DNA of 64,000 nucleotides from Arcanobacterium haemolyticum DSM 20595 (GCF_000092365.1 NC_014218.1:1116001-1180000); one strand, 5' to 3'; positions 37,744 to 46,590 are shown, counted from the stretch's first letter. Notes: a model not told the origin generated them from the sequence alone. Numbers and translations: made by a program.

Positions 37744-38822
37744 CATGGCTGTAACGTGTAGTCGCAATATGCGCATTGGGACGTTCCGTTGATGGATCGT
37801 GTGGCGAGGCCGCGTTCTACGTGTGTCACGCATCGTGTGTTGGAACAGGTGAGTGTTTTTTCCAGTTTCGAACGTGACATTTCGGGACGTTCCAGGGCAT
37901 GTGTATCATTTTCACTATCGTTGAGCAGATGATAGATGAGCGCGGAGCGCATCATTTTTCCGTTATAAGTTTGTTCAAAATAGCGTGCTCGCGGATCCTT
38001 ATCTACGGCGGGAGAGATTTCGCCCACACGTGGGAGTGGATGCATGACGATCGCGTTTTCGGGTGCCTGTGTCATTTCTTTCGGGGTAAGTTCGTAGGCG
38101 CCTTTGAGGCGTTCGTATTGCGTTGGGTCTGTGAAGCGTTCGCGTTGGACGCGGGTCATATAGATGACGTCGGCTTCAGGTAGTGCTTCGTTGAGGGACG
38201 TTGTTTGCACGACGTCGTTGCCCGCCTCACGTAGGTTCGTTACGAATTCGTGTGGGAGCGCGAGTTCGGGTGGGCTAACCATGATGAATCGATTATCTGG
38301 ATAACGCATCATAGCGTGGAGGAGAGAGTGAACGGTGCGGCCGTAGAGCAGGTCTCCGACCACCACGATTGCAAGGCCAGACAGGCGCCCGAATGCTCGT
38401 TCGATGGTGAGTAGATCGGCTAGGGTTTGAGTAGGGTGGAAATGTCCGCCGTCACCTGCGTTGATGACGGGGATGTTTGCCGCTTGAGCGGCTACTAGTG
38501 CTGCCCCATCGTTCGGATGCCGAATCGCCACAATATCCGCATAATTAGAGACTACGGCGAGTGTATCGGCAATCGATTCACCTTTCGACGCCGATGAGTT
38601 GCTTGCCGATGGTACTGAGATAACCTGCCCGCCAAGTCCGTACATGGCTGATTCGAAACTGAGCCGGGTGCGGGTGGATGGTTCGTAGAACAAGGTGGCA
38701 AGGATCCTACGAGCTGCGGCACTTTGATATTCTTCTGGCCGCTCGATCATGGCGTGAGCCGTGGCAATGAGGTGATTGATTTCTTCGATGGAAAGATCGG
38801 CAATATCGATGATGCTACGCAT
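37740..38822 (-). CDS. pyrB: aspartate carbamoyltransferase with C-terminal PyrI-like zinc segment
   Basis: Catalytic chain that makes carbamoyl-aspartate, 360 residues. The carbamoyl-phosphate site is FYEPSTRTRLSFE near residue 48, and the protein also has the usual HPLPRVGEISPAVD loop. The catalytic part ends near residue 308 (RSALIYHLLND). The extra 50 residues contain Cys326-x4-Cys331-x18-Cys350-x2-Cys353 in the same order as the zinc site of the E. coli regulatory chain PyrI (x4, x23, x2). They end in a fifth Cys (360). The nucleotide-binding part of PyrI is missing. Last of the pyr genes, 4 nt after pyrE. Confidence 0.93.
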   Translation of the reverse strand: MRSIIDIADLSIEEINHLIATAHAMIERPEEYQSAAARRILATLFYEPSTRTRLSFESAMYGLGGQVISVPSASNSSASKGESIADTLAVVSNYADIVAIRHPNDGAALVAAQAANIPVINAGDGGHFHPTQTLADLLTIERAFGRLSGLAIVVVGDLLYGRTVHSLLHAMMRYPDNRFIMVSPPELALPHEFVTNLREAGNDVVQTTSLNEALPEADVIYMTRVQRERFTDPTQYERLKGAYELTPKEMTQAPENAIVMHPLPRVGEISPAVDKDPRARYFEQTYNGKMMRSALIYHLLNDSENDTHALERPEMSRSKLEKTLTCSNTRCVTHVERGLATRSINGTSQCAYCDYTLQPC

Positions 38823-38826
38823 TGGT

Positions 38827-39471
38827 TTACTCCTGTTCGTTCATCCACGATTCATCGCGCGGGTTGTCACGGAATGCACGCAAACGCGGAATATCGGTTG
38901 CGTGAATCTGGCCGGTGGCAACAGCGGCGTCAATAACGTCGTCAAATGTGGTGAGCGTGGTTAATGTGGTGCGGGAGGCGGCCAGCGCTTCGCTGGCCGC
39001 CTCCATTCCGTATGTGAAGAGAGCTACGATACCGCAAACGTGGCCACCAGCATCGCGCAACGCATTTACTACGTCGATAACCGAGCCTGCGGTTGAGATC
39101 AGGTCTTCAACAACCACGACCTTCGCACCTGGTTCGAGTTTGCCTTCAATCCTGTTGGTACGGCCGTGATCCTTAGCAGAGGATCGCACGTATCCCATGG
39201 GAAGCCCGAGCCGATCTGCCGCGAGCGCCGCGTGTGCTATTCCTGCGGTGGCGGTTCCCATGAGAACTTCTGCTTCTGGGAAGTGTGTGCGGATGCGTTC
39301 AGCGAGTGCTTCTTCGATAAGGTTGCGCTGTGCCGGGGCGGTGAGGACTAGGCGGTTGTCTGTGTAGATTGGGCTTTTAATACCGGATGCCCATGTGAAT
39401 GGTTCGTTCGGGCGTAGGAATACTGCTTTGATAGCGAGCAGTGAGTGGGCGACTGTTTGTGCGGTGTTCAT
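38827..39471 (-). CDS. pyrE: orotate phosphoribosyltransferase
   Basis: Makes orotidine monophosphate from orotate and PRPP, 214 residues. The PRPP-binding signature is VVVVEDLISTAGSVIDV, and the N-terminal FTWASGIKSPIYTDNR binds the substrate. The catalytic loop Lys lies in RSSAKDHGRTNRIEG. The ATG at 39471 overlaps the pyrF stop by 4 nt (ATGA); the frame is open upstream but only through pyrF. It is followed 4 nt later by pyrB. Confidence 0.96.
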   Translation of the reverse strand: MNTAQTVAHSLLAIKAVFLRPNEPFTWASGIKSPIYTDNRLVLTAPAQRNLIEEALAERIRTHFPEAEVLMGTATAGIAHAALAADRLGLPMGYVRSSAKDHGRTNRIEGKLEPGAKVVVVEDLISTAGSVIDVVNALRDAGGHVCGIVALFTYGMEAASEALAASRTTLTTLTTFDDVIDAAVATGQIHATDIPRLRAFRDNPRDESWMNEQE

Positions 39472-40166
39472 GAGCAAAATTCCTTTACGCAACGGGTGTA
39501 AGCGGCAACTGGATCGATGGCTTGGGTGATTGGGCGGCCCACAACGATCATGTTGGAGCCGAGTTCTTTGGCGCCTTCTGGTGTGGTAATTCGGCATTGA
39601 TCGTCTTTGGTAGAGTCTGCGAATCGGATACCGGGTGTGACTGTGAGAAAGGATGAACCGAGTTTGTTGTGGACGATTCCGGATTCGAGTGGAGAGCAGA
39701 CCACGCCGTCGAGTCCTGCGCTTTTGGCGTTGCGTGCGTATGTTGCTACTACGTCAGCAACCGGTTCTTTGATGAGGAGTTCGTTTTCGAGTGTGGCTTG
39801 GCTGGTTGAGGTAAGTTGGGTGACTCCTATCAGGAGCGGCCGTGTGCCATCGTCACGGGTAAGCCCGTTACGTGCCGCTTCCATCATGGCTATTCCGCCA
39901 GCACAATGAAGGTTTGTCATATCCACGTCTAGTCCGGAAAGGACCCGCATTGTTTTGTGAACAGTTTGTGGAATGTCATGGAGTTTGAGATCAAGGAAGA
40001 TTTTGTGTCCGCGCTTCTTCACGTCGCGAACTAGTTGCGCCCCGGCAGAATAAAATATTTCCATTCCGAATTTCACGAAGGGTTTTTCTTCAGTGAAGAG
40101 GTCTAAAAATTCGATCAGCGTCTGTGCTGAATCGAAATCGCACGCAATAATGACGTCACGGTTCAT
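39468..40166 (-). CDS. pyrF: orotidine 5'-phosphate decarboxylase
   Basis: Last enzyme to UMP, 232 residues. The catalytic signature is HKIFLDLKLHDIPQTVH near residue 55 (D-x-K-x-x-D), the short-form bacterial type. VVGRPITQAIDPV near the C-terminus binds the phosphate. The ATG comes 2 nt after the pyrD stop, with GAAAGGA inside the pyrD end. Confidence 0.96.
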   Translation of the reverse strand: MNRDVIIACDFDSAQTLIEFLDLFTEEKPFVKFGMEIFYSAGAQLVRDVKKRGHKIFLDLKLHDIPQTVHKTMRVLSGLDVDMTNLHCAGGIAMMEAARNGLTRDDGTRPLLIGVTQLTSTSQATLENELLIKEPVADVVATYARNAKSAGLDGVVCSPLESGIVHNKLGSSFLTVTPGIRFADSTKDDQCRITTPEGAKELGSNMIVVGRPITQAIDPVAAYTRCVKEFCS

Positions 40167-40168
40167 CG

Positions 40169-41092
40169 TTAGTTGATTCCTTTCTCGTATTTCTTTACTA
40201 AGTCACGAAGTGAAGAGATCCCGTTGCGGTTCATCTCCCCTGGTAGATCGCGAATAATCGTGTGGCAGGCGTATGGATCGATCAAGTTGGCTGTTCCTAC
40301 TTGCACAGCAGTGGCTCCAGCGTGCATCATTTCCAGCACGTCTGCCGCACTTTGTACTCCCCCGATTCCAATGATGGGAATGTTCACCGCGTGGCTCACA
40401 TCCCATATCAAGCGAATTGCCATCGGGAACACTCCTGGGCCGGACACCCCTCCCGTGCGGTTCGCCAAAATCGGCGCGCCCGTACGTAGGTTCAACCGCA
40501 TTCCCACGAACGTGTTAATCAGACTCAACGCATCGGCTCCGGCAACCTCACACGCTTGGGCAATCTCAACCACGCGCGATGAGTTAGGTGAGAGCTTCAT
40601 AATGACTGGCTTAGACGTAACGCTCTTAATCTCTGCGCATACCTCCGCCGCCGATTCGGGCGAATCAGCAAACGTCTTTCCGCCGTCGTGAACATTTGGG
40701 CAAGAAACGTTGATCTCCAACCAGCCCACATTCTCCACCGCATCCAGTGTGGCGGCCACATGCTTATATTCAGCAATCGAAAAGCCCGCCACATTCGCCA
40801 TCACAGGTTTATGGAAGTACGACTTCATGGCGGGCAACTCGTGCGCCACTACCGCATCCACACCCGGGTTGGCCAAACCGATAGCATTCAGCATCCCGCC
40901 CGGCGCCTCGGCAATCCGTGGCTGAGCTTTTCCGTGGCGCGGCTCCGCCGTCGTCCCCTTAAACGAAAAGGTTCCCAATTCGTTAATGTCCCACAACGCA
41001 GCAAACTCAGCCCCAAAACCGAACGTTCCAGATGCTCCCATCACGGGGTTATCTAAATCGATCCCGCACAGCGATACGCTCAAGCGATTCAT
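40169..41092 (-). CDS. pyrD: dihydroorotate dehydrogenase, class 1B catalytic subunit
   Basis: FMN enzyme oxidising dihydroorotate to orotate, 307 residues. The start NRLSVSLCGIDLDNPVMGASGTFGFG and the catalytic Cys in LEINVSCPNVHDGG mark class 1B, which needs PyrK and uses NAD+. The adjacent pyrK confirms this. Most mycobacteria use the quinone-dependent class 2 instead. The ATG at 41092 overlaps the pyrK stop (TGATG). Confidence 0.95.
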   Translation of the reverse strand: MNRLSVSLCGIDLDNPVMGASGTFGFGAEFAALWDINELGTFSFKGTTAEPRHGKAQPRIAEAPGGMLNAIGLANPGVDAVVAHELPAMKSYFHKPVMANVAGFSIAEYKHVAATLDAVENVGWLEINVSCPNVHDGGKTFADSPESAAEVCAEIKSVTSKPVIMKLSPNSSRVVEIAQACEVAGADALSLINTFVGMRLNLRTGAPILANRTGGVSGPGVFPMAIRLIWDVSHAVNIPIIGIGGVQSAADVLEMMHAGATAVQVGTANLIDPYACHTIIRDLPGEMNRNGISSLRDLVKKYEKGIN

Positions 41093-41847
41093 CACGCAAC
41101 CTCCTCAAGAACGTCAGCGCCATCGAAAACTGGGCCTTCCACGCACACGCGCTCCAACCCGCGAACCGTGGGCACACTACAACCCAAACACGCACCAAAA
41201 CCGCACCCCATGTGACTCTCCAAACTCACCTGAAGATGCCCACTCACCTGCGCTTTTAGAGAACGCAACATGCCTTCTGGGCCACACGCCAAAACCTGCC
41301 GGGTATCCTGTGGCAACGCGGCCGTCACATACCCTCGCACGCCGAACGAACCGTCCTCAGTAGTCACACTCACGTCACACCCCAACGCGGCAAACTCATC
41401 CGCCGCATAAACCGCGCTCGCCGTCCGAAAACCCAGCACCACCTGCGGCCGCGCCCCCTGCGCAACCGCAGCCTTCGCCGCAAAATACAACGGAGGAATC
41501 CCCGAACCGCCACCAATCAACACCGGGCGATCCCCCACGCAACTCATATCAAAGCCGTGCCCCAACGGGCCCAACACGTCAATCACAGAACCCACTGCAA
41601 TCTCCGCGAGCGCCCGTGTGCCAGCACCCACCTTGGCAATAATCACGCTCACGATCGCGCGGCCATCACACCACTCACAATCCGCGATAGCCAACGGGCG
41701 CCGCAAGAAAAAACCCGGAATGCTCACGTTCACGAACTGGCCCGGATATGCCTGTTCGAAACCGGCGCATTCGAACCGAAGGCGATAAATCTGTTCCGTC
41801 AATGGTTCGTTCGCAACCACGCGGGCGTCTCCACGAAGATTCGTCAT
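41092..41847 (-). CDS. pyrK: dihydroorotate dehydrogenase electron-transfer subunit
   Basis: FAD and [2Fe-2S] subunit that passes electrons from PyrD to NAD+, 251 residues. It has an FAD domain with RRPLAIADCEW, an NAD domain with LIGGGSGIPPLYFAAK, and a C-terminal cluster site with four Cys in HMGCGFGACLGCSVP and, 12 residues further on, RVCVEGPVF. It lies 5 nt after carB and overlaps pyrD by one base. Confidence 0.95.
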   Translation of the reverse strand: MTNLRGDARVVANEPLTEQIYRLRFECAGFEQAYPGQFVNVSIPGFFLRRPLAIADCEWCDGRAIVSVIIAKVGAGTRALAEIAVGSVIDVLGPLGHGFDMSCVGDRPVLIGGGSGIPPLYFAAKAAVAQGARPQVVLGFRTASAVYAADEFAALGCDVSVTTEDGSFGVRGYVTAALPQDTRQVLACGPEGMLRSLKAQVSGHLQVSLESHMGCGFGACLGCSVPTVRGLERVCVEGPVFDGADVLEEVA

Positions 41848-41852
41848 GGCGT

Positions 41853-44800
41853 TCAGACTCCTTGGCGGCGTGGGGCGTCGATTGTGGAGACGTTCAAGGT
41901 GATCTCCTCTAACACATCCAGCAGTACGCCCACCGTTTCTAGCGACGTAAGGAGAGTGGCAGAAAATTCTGATGCCTTCGCACGAATCTGGGCACCATCG
42001 GATGTCTTGGAGGACTCCCCCACATCCTGCGTGTTTATAATGTAGGAAACATGCCCCGATTCGATCGCGTCGATAATCTCCGTAGACCCTTCAGATATCT
42101 TCGACAACACGCGGGTGCGAATCCCATGTTCTTTCAGATAAGCGGCCGTCCCCTTCGTTGCCGCAATATTGAACCCTAAATCGTAAAAACGGCGGATCAG
42201 AGCCAAGCTGGCATCCTTATCCTTATCCGCGATCGTGGCCAAAACCGTGCCGTAGTTCAACAATGTCATGCCCGCAGCTTGGAGGGCCTTGTAGAGGGCA
42301 CGGTTGAGTTCGTCGTCGTACCCTATCGCTTCGCCGGTTGACTTCATTTCTGGCGAAAGGTAAGCATCCAGGCCCTTGATCTTGTTGAAGGAGAACACCG
42401 GGGCCTTCACAAAGTAGCGGTCACGTTCGTCTGGGTAAAGTTCGAATATGCCCTGTTCTTTCAACGAAACCCCCAAGATCACACGGGTGGCGATGGCTGG
42501 GAGGCCGTAGCCCGTCACCTTAGAGAGGAAGGGGACCGTGCGGGACGAACGCGGGTTCACTTCGATGATGTACACCTTTTCGTCCTCGTCCACAATAAAC
42601 TGCACGTTGAACAAGCCAACGATTCCGATCGCCTTCCCCAGCGCCTTCGTGTAGGCCAGAATATCGCCCTTGACTTTGTTCGACACCGAAAAGGTTGGGT
42701 ATACGGAGATCGAATCGCCCGAATGAACGCCCGTATGTTCTACAAGTTCCATGATGCCTGGCACAAACACGTCCTGGCCGTCACAGATCGCATCAACTTC
42801 CAGCTCTTTTCCGGAAATATACTTGTCCACCAGTACTGGGCGATCCGTATCGATCTCCAGGCCTTGTGAGAGGTAATGGTGCAGCTGCTCATCCGATCCC
42901 ACGATTCGCATGGCACGCCCACCCAGCACGAACGATGGCCGCACCAGAACTGGGTAGCCAACTTCGGCGGCCACGGCGATTCCATCTTCCACGTTCGTCA
43001 CGGCCTTGCCCGGGGCTTGTGGGATGTTGAGGGTGGAGAGGAGACGTTCGAATTCGTCGCGGTCTTCCGCACGGTTGATTGCTTCTAGCGATGTTCCAAG
43101 AAGTGTGACGCCGCGGGCTGCCAGCGGGCCAGCAAGATTGATGGCTGTTTGCCCACCGAGCGATGTGATCACGCCAATTGGTTGTTCGTGATCCACGATG
43201 TTGAGTACGTCTTCCACCGTGAGTGGTTCGAAGTAGAGCTTATCTGCCGTGGTGTAATCTGTGGAGACAGTTTCTGGGTTGTCGTTGATGATGATGGCTT
43301 CGTAGCCGGCGTCTCGGATGGTTTTGATGGCGTGTACGGATGAGTAATCGAATTCCACGCCTTGCCCGATTCGGATTGGTCCTGCGCCGATGACGATCAC
43401 TTTTTTGCGGTCTGTGATGCGTGAATCGTTGGTGGCGCTGTAGGAAGAATAGAAGTATGGCACGTATGCTCCGGATTTGAGCGTATCGACCATGCGGAAG
43501 GCCGGCACGATTCCGGCGCCTGTGCGGGTTGCGTAGATGGCTTCTTCGGTGGTGTTCCACAGGCGTGCGATCACGCTATCGGCAAAGCCCATGGTTTTCG
43601 CGACGCGTAGGGTTTCGATATCGCCTGGGTTGTTGGCGAGTGTGCGTTCCATTTCTACGATGGAGGCGAACGATTCGAGGAAGAGCGGCGTGACCAGCGT
43701 GGCTTTGTGAAGTTCGGTGAGGTCTGCTCCCCGGCGGATCAGTTCGACGATTGCGAAGATCGTATCAGAGCGGAAGTCGCGCACGTACTCCCACAGTTGC
43801 GTATCGGACATCTCCGTGATGCTTGTGGTATCGAGGTGGTCAACTCCAATTTCTAGCGAACGTACCGATTTGAGCAGGCATTCTTCTAAGTTGGAGCCGA
43901 TTCCCATCACTTCGCCGGTTGCTTTCATTTGCGTTCCGAGCAGGTTTGGCGCGTCCGTGAATTTATCGAATGGGAAGCGTGGGAATTTGGCTACGATGTA
44001 GTCCAGTTCTGGATCCGCGCTGGCTACCGTTCCGGCCACCGGGATTTCTGACAGGTGGAGTCCTAGCGCAACTTTCGCGGTGACGCGCGCGATTGGGTAT
44101 CCCGATGCTTTCGATGCGAGTGCGGACGAACGCGACACGCGCGGGTTGACTTCGATGAGGAAGTATTCCGACGTGGTTGGGTTGAGTGCAAATTGGACGT
44201 TGCAGCCACCTTCGATTTTGAGTGACCGGATGAGTTTGAAGGCGGATTGTTTGAGCATCTCCAGGTCAGATTCGTTGAGTGAGAGTGCAGGGGCGACGAC
44301 GACGGAGTCACCCGTGTGTACGCCTACTGGATCGATGTTTTCCATAGAGCAAATGCAGATCGTATGATCGCTTGCATCGCGCATGACTTCAAATTCGATT
44401 TCCTTGTAGCCTACAATCGATTTTTCGATCAGGACTTGGTGGACTGGCGAAAGATGGAGTGCGTTCACCATCATTTCGGTGAGTTCTTCAGGCGAATGTG
44501 CGAATCCGCCACCGGTTCCGCCAAGTGTGAATGCTGGGCGAAGCACAACTGGATAGCCAATTCGTTCTGCCGCGGCAAGCGCTTCTTCTACCGTGTAGGC
44601 AATGTCGGATGCGATAACTGGTTCGCCTATCGATTCACACAGTTGCTTGAACTGTTCTCGATCTTCGGCGCGTTCGATCGATTCGGAGGGGGTGCCGAGT
44701 AGCTGGACACCGCATTCGGCTAGGATCCCCTTCTTTTCTAGTTGCATGGCAAGGTTCAGGCCGGTTTGGCCGCCGATGCCGGGGACGATCGCGTCCGGGC

Positions 44801-45044
44801 GTTCCTTGCGGATAATTTTGGCAACGTATTCCAGGGTGAGTGGTTCCATGTACACGCGATCTGCCACATCAGAATCGGTCATGATCGTGGCTGGGTTAGA
44901 GTTAACTAGGATCACTCGGTATCCTTCTTCTTTCAATGCCAAGCAGGCCTGGGTTCCCGCGTAATCGAATTCAGCTGCTTGACCTATCACGATTGGGCCT
45001 GAGCCGATAATGAGGACTGTTTTGATTGTGGTGTTCTTTGGCAT
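41853..45044 (-). CDS. carB: carbamoyl-phosphate synthase large subunit
   Basis: Makes carbamoyl phosphate from bicarbonate, ammonia and two ATP. Its 1063 residues comprise two homologous ATP-grasp halves (starting VLIIGSGPIVIGQAAEFDYAGTQ and VIVIGAGPIRIGQGVEFDYSS), followed by a C-terminal MGS-like allosteric domain after about 940. In relatives UMP inhibits and ornithine activates through this domain. The glutaminase partner carA is not in the operon or elsewhere in this window. The ATG follows GGAGAACACTC, 23 nt after pyrC. Confidence 0.97.
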   Translation of the reverse strand: MPKNTTIKTVLIIGSGPIVIGQAAEFDYAGTQACLALKEEGYRVILVNSNPATIMTDSDVADRVYMEPLTLEYVAKIIRKERPDAIVPGIGGQTGLNLAMQLEKKGILAECGVQLLGTPSESIERAEDREQFKQLCESIGEPVIASDIAYTVEEALAAAERIGYPVVLRPAFTLGGTGGGFAHSPEELTEMMVNALHLSPVHQVLIEKSIVGYKEIEFEVMRDASDHTICICSMENIDPVGVHTGDSVVVAPALSLNESDLEMLKQSAFKLIRSLKIEGGCNVQFALNPTTSEYFLIEVNPRVSRSSALASKASGYPIARVTAKVALGLHLSEIPVAGTVASADPELDYIVAKFPRFPFDKFTDAPNLLGTQMKATGEVMGIGSNLEECLLKSVRSLEIGVDHLDTTSITEMSDTQLWEYVRDFRSDTIFAIVELIRRGADLTELHKATLVTPLFLESFASIVEMERTLANNPGDIETLRVAKTMGFADSVIARLWNTTEEAIYATRTGAGIVPAFRMVDTLKSGAYVPYFYSSYSATNDSRITDRKKVIVIGAGPIRIGQGVEFDYSSVHAIKTIRDAGYEAIIINDNPETVSTDYTTADKLYFEPLTVEDVLNIVDHEQPIGVITSLGGQTAINLAGPLAARGVTLLGTSLEAINRAEDRDEFERLLSTLNIPQAPGKAVTNVEDGIAVAAEVGYPVLVRPSFVLGGRAMRIVGSDEQLHHYLSQGLEIDTDRPVLVDKYISGKELEVDAICDGQDVFVPGIMELVEHTGVHSGDSISVYPTFSVSNKVKGDILAYTKALGKAIGIVGLFNVQFIVDEDEKVYIIEVNPRSSRTVPFLSKVTGYGLPAIATRVILGVSLKEQGIFELYPDERDRYFVKAPVFSFNKIKGLDAYLSPEMKSTGEAIGYDDELNRALYKALQAAGMTLLNYGTVLATIADKDKDASLALIRRFYDLGFNIAATKGTAAYLKEHGIRTRVLSKISEGSTEIIDAIESGHVSYIINTQDVGESSKTSDGAQIRAKASEFSATLLTSLETVGVLLDVLEEITLNVSTIDAPRRQGV

Positions 45045-45067
45045 GAGTGTTCTCCTCTATCGTTGGC

Positions 45068-46318
45068 TTATTCGGTGGTTGCGGTTAATGCGTTGTAGAC
45101 GGTGGTTCCGTCAAAAATCGTGGCTAGGCAACGGCCTTTCACGTTCCAACCGGCGAACGGGGTGGCCCTGCCGAGGGAGACGAATTCGGCTGGATCGATC
45201 GTGTACTGCGCATCCAGATCCCACACCGTAAAGTCGGTGGAGCGTGCGGGGATGTTGAAACGTTCACGGCCTGCAGTGGTAAAGAGTTCGACGGCGCGTT
45301 CAAGGCTGACAAGCCCAGTATCTACAAACTTCGTGTAGAAGAGCGGGAAAGAGATTTCGATGCCAACCACGCCGAATGATGATCCGGACAGGCCGTGTGC
45401 CTTTTCTTCGGCGGAATGTGGTGCATGATCGGTGGCGATCATATCTACTGTTCCGTCAAGCAAAGCGTCAATAAGTGCTTGGCGATCGTGTGGTTCGCGC
45501 AGTGGCGGGTTCATCTTGAAACGGCCGTTATCTTCGATCATCGATTCGTCAACAAGAAGATAGTGCATGGCTGTTTCGCAACTGATATTGAGTCCTTCAC
45601 TGCGAGCTTGGCGAATGAGATCTGCAGATTCTCCACAGGAGATGTGGCACACATGGTAGGCCGGTTTCAGGCCTTCTTCTGCCAGTTCCCGCAGCATCTG
45701 AATATCGCGTTCGATCTGTGCATATTCAGCTTCTTTAGGGATACCGATCAGTCCGTGAGCGGCAGCATATGGACCATCGTTGATACATGAATGCGCCGGG
45801 CGAATGTCACCAGCTTCGGCATGAACGGCCACAACGCTGTTCGATTCGGTAAGAAGCTTGAGTGCTTCTTTCATTAGATCGCGGTTATCAACCCCATGCC
45901 CGTCGTCAGAAAACCCCACCACACGCGGCGCAAGCTCAGTAATATCGCTGAGTTCCTGGCCTGCTTCATTCTTGGTCACGGAAGCGTACGGTAGCGTTTC
46001 AATGAGCGAATCACGTTCAATCGCCGCTTCTTCTAGTGCCAACGCTTCACGTGAATCTGGCACCGGATCAAGGTTTGGCATCGCACCCACAGTGGTGAAT
46101 CCGCCGCGTGCTGCTGCAAGGGATCCTGTAGCGATCGTTTCCTTGTAGGTTTGGCCGGGTTCACGGAAGTGGACGTGCACATCACAAAACCCCGGGAATA
46201 CAACGACGTTCTGCGATACTGTGCCAGCTTCTTGTGCTTGCCGGATCTGTTCGAGGAGGCGTGGATTTAACATCGCGTCGTTGTTGCACTGTTCGATAGT
46301 CGATACCAGGTTCATCAT
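45068..46318 (-). CDS. pyrC: dihydroorotase
   Basis: Zinc enzyme that closes carbamoyl-aspartate to dihydroorotate, 416 residues, class I type. Metal ligands His48 and His50 lie in CDVHVHFREPG; further metal-site His residues are in VAVHAEAGD and YHVCHIS, and the catalytic Asp is in IATDHAPH. First gene of the operon. Two adjacent ATGs (46318 and 46315) follow GGAAGGCACA, and both overlap the stop of the leader peptide, so pyrC may be translated by ribosomes leaving the leader. Confidence 0.95.
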   Translation of the reverse strand: MMNLVSTIEQCNNDAMLNPRLLEQIRQAQEAGTVSQNVVVFPGFCDVHVHFREPGQTYKETIATGSLAAARGGFTTVGAMPNLDPVPDSREALALEEAAIERDSLIETLPYASVTKNEAGQELSDITELAPRVVGFSDDGHGVDNRDLMKEALKLLTESNSVVAVHAEAGDIRPAHSCINDGPYAAAHGLIGIPKEAEYAQIERDIQMLRELAEEGLKPAYHVCHISCGESADLIRQARSEGLNISCETAMHYLLVDESMIEDNGRFKMNPPLREPHDRQALIDALLDGTVDMIATDHAPHSAEEKAHGLSGSSFGVVGIEISFPLFYTKFVDTGLVSLERAVELFTTAGRERFNIPARSTDFTVWDLDAQYTIDPAEFVSLGRATPFAGWNVKGRCLATIFDGTTVYNALTATTE

Positions 46319-46500
46319 TGTGCCTTCCGCTGGGTGAATGAGGGTACAAAAAAGCCTTGGTTCAAAAACCAAGGCTTAAACGAGAAATAAAAACGAATGT
46401 CAAAACGGATCATTCCTGGCTTCCACGATGATGTGGGGATCCAGGAAGAGAAAAATAACCAAGAAAAGAAAGAAGAAAGACGTATCGCATTGTTACTCAC
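46315..46500 (-). CDS. pyr operon leader peptide (UTP-sensing attenuator)
   Basis: A 61-codon reading frame with a GTG start, preceded by GGAAGGAG at 5-nt spacing. It reads VSNNAIRLSSFFSWLFF and so on, rich in Phe, Ser and Trp because codons about 6-19 run through a very U-rich stretch. The frame continues through the intrinsic terminator (46348-46377) and stops with TGA overlapping the pyrC ATG. The E. coli pyrBI leader peptide (44 codons) has this same design: when UTP is low, RNA polymerase pauses in the U-tract, the ribosome catches up and blocks the terminator. Function is inferred from architecture, and there is no sequence similarity to PyrL. Confidence 0.75.
   Translation of the reverse strand: MSNNAIRLSSFFSWLFFSSWIPTSSWKPGMIRFDIRFYFSFKPWFLNQGFFVPSFTQRKAQ
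46348..46377 (-). terminator. pyr operon attenuator terminator
   Basis: On the minus strand, an 11-bp perfect stem AAGCCTTGGTT / AACCAAGGCTT with a 4-nt loop, running directly into T6. It ends about 30 nt before the pyrC ATG and lies within the leader-peptide frame. Confidence 0.92.
46413..46480 (-). promoter_or_regulatory. U-rich pause tract and hairpin of the pyr leader
   Basis: In the minus-strand RNA, 46480-46444 is a 37-nt stretch made almost only of U and C with long U runs. It is followed by a hairpin, TTCCTGG / CCAGGAA (46447-46441 with 46419-46413) enclosing CCAC / GTGG. Both lie between the leader start and the terminator, where UTP-dependent pausing is expected. Confidence 0.7.
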
Positions 46501-46525
46501 TTTCACTCCTTCCCTCATAAAAATT

Positions 46526-46542
46526 GCGCACATAACGTGCGC
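46526..46542 (-). promoter_or_regulatory. 5' hairpin of the pyr transcript
   Basis: A 6-bp stem, GCGCAC / GTGCGC with a 5-nt loop, followed on the minus strand by AATTTTT. It forms near the 5' end of the leader RNA and may be a pause site or an early weak terminator. Confidence 0.5.
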
Positions 46543-46560
46543 TCATTTTGGGCTGAAGTA

Positions 46561-46590
46561 ACTGTAGCAGGCAGAGCTCTACAGACACAA
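46561..46590 (-). promoter_or_regulatory. pyr operon promoter
   Basis: On the minus strand, -35 TTGTGT (46590-46585), an 18-nt spacer and -10 TACAGT (46566-46561). It puts the transcript start near 46553, giving a leader of about 235 nt. Confidence 0.6.

Noticed and set aside
42000-45000. Several plus-strand frames opposite carB
   Set aside because: These follow the codon pattern of carB on the other strand and show no protein family features.
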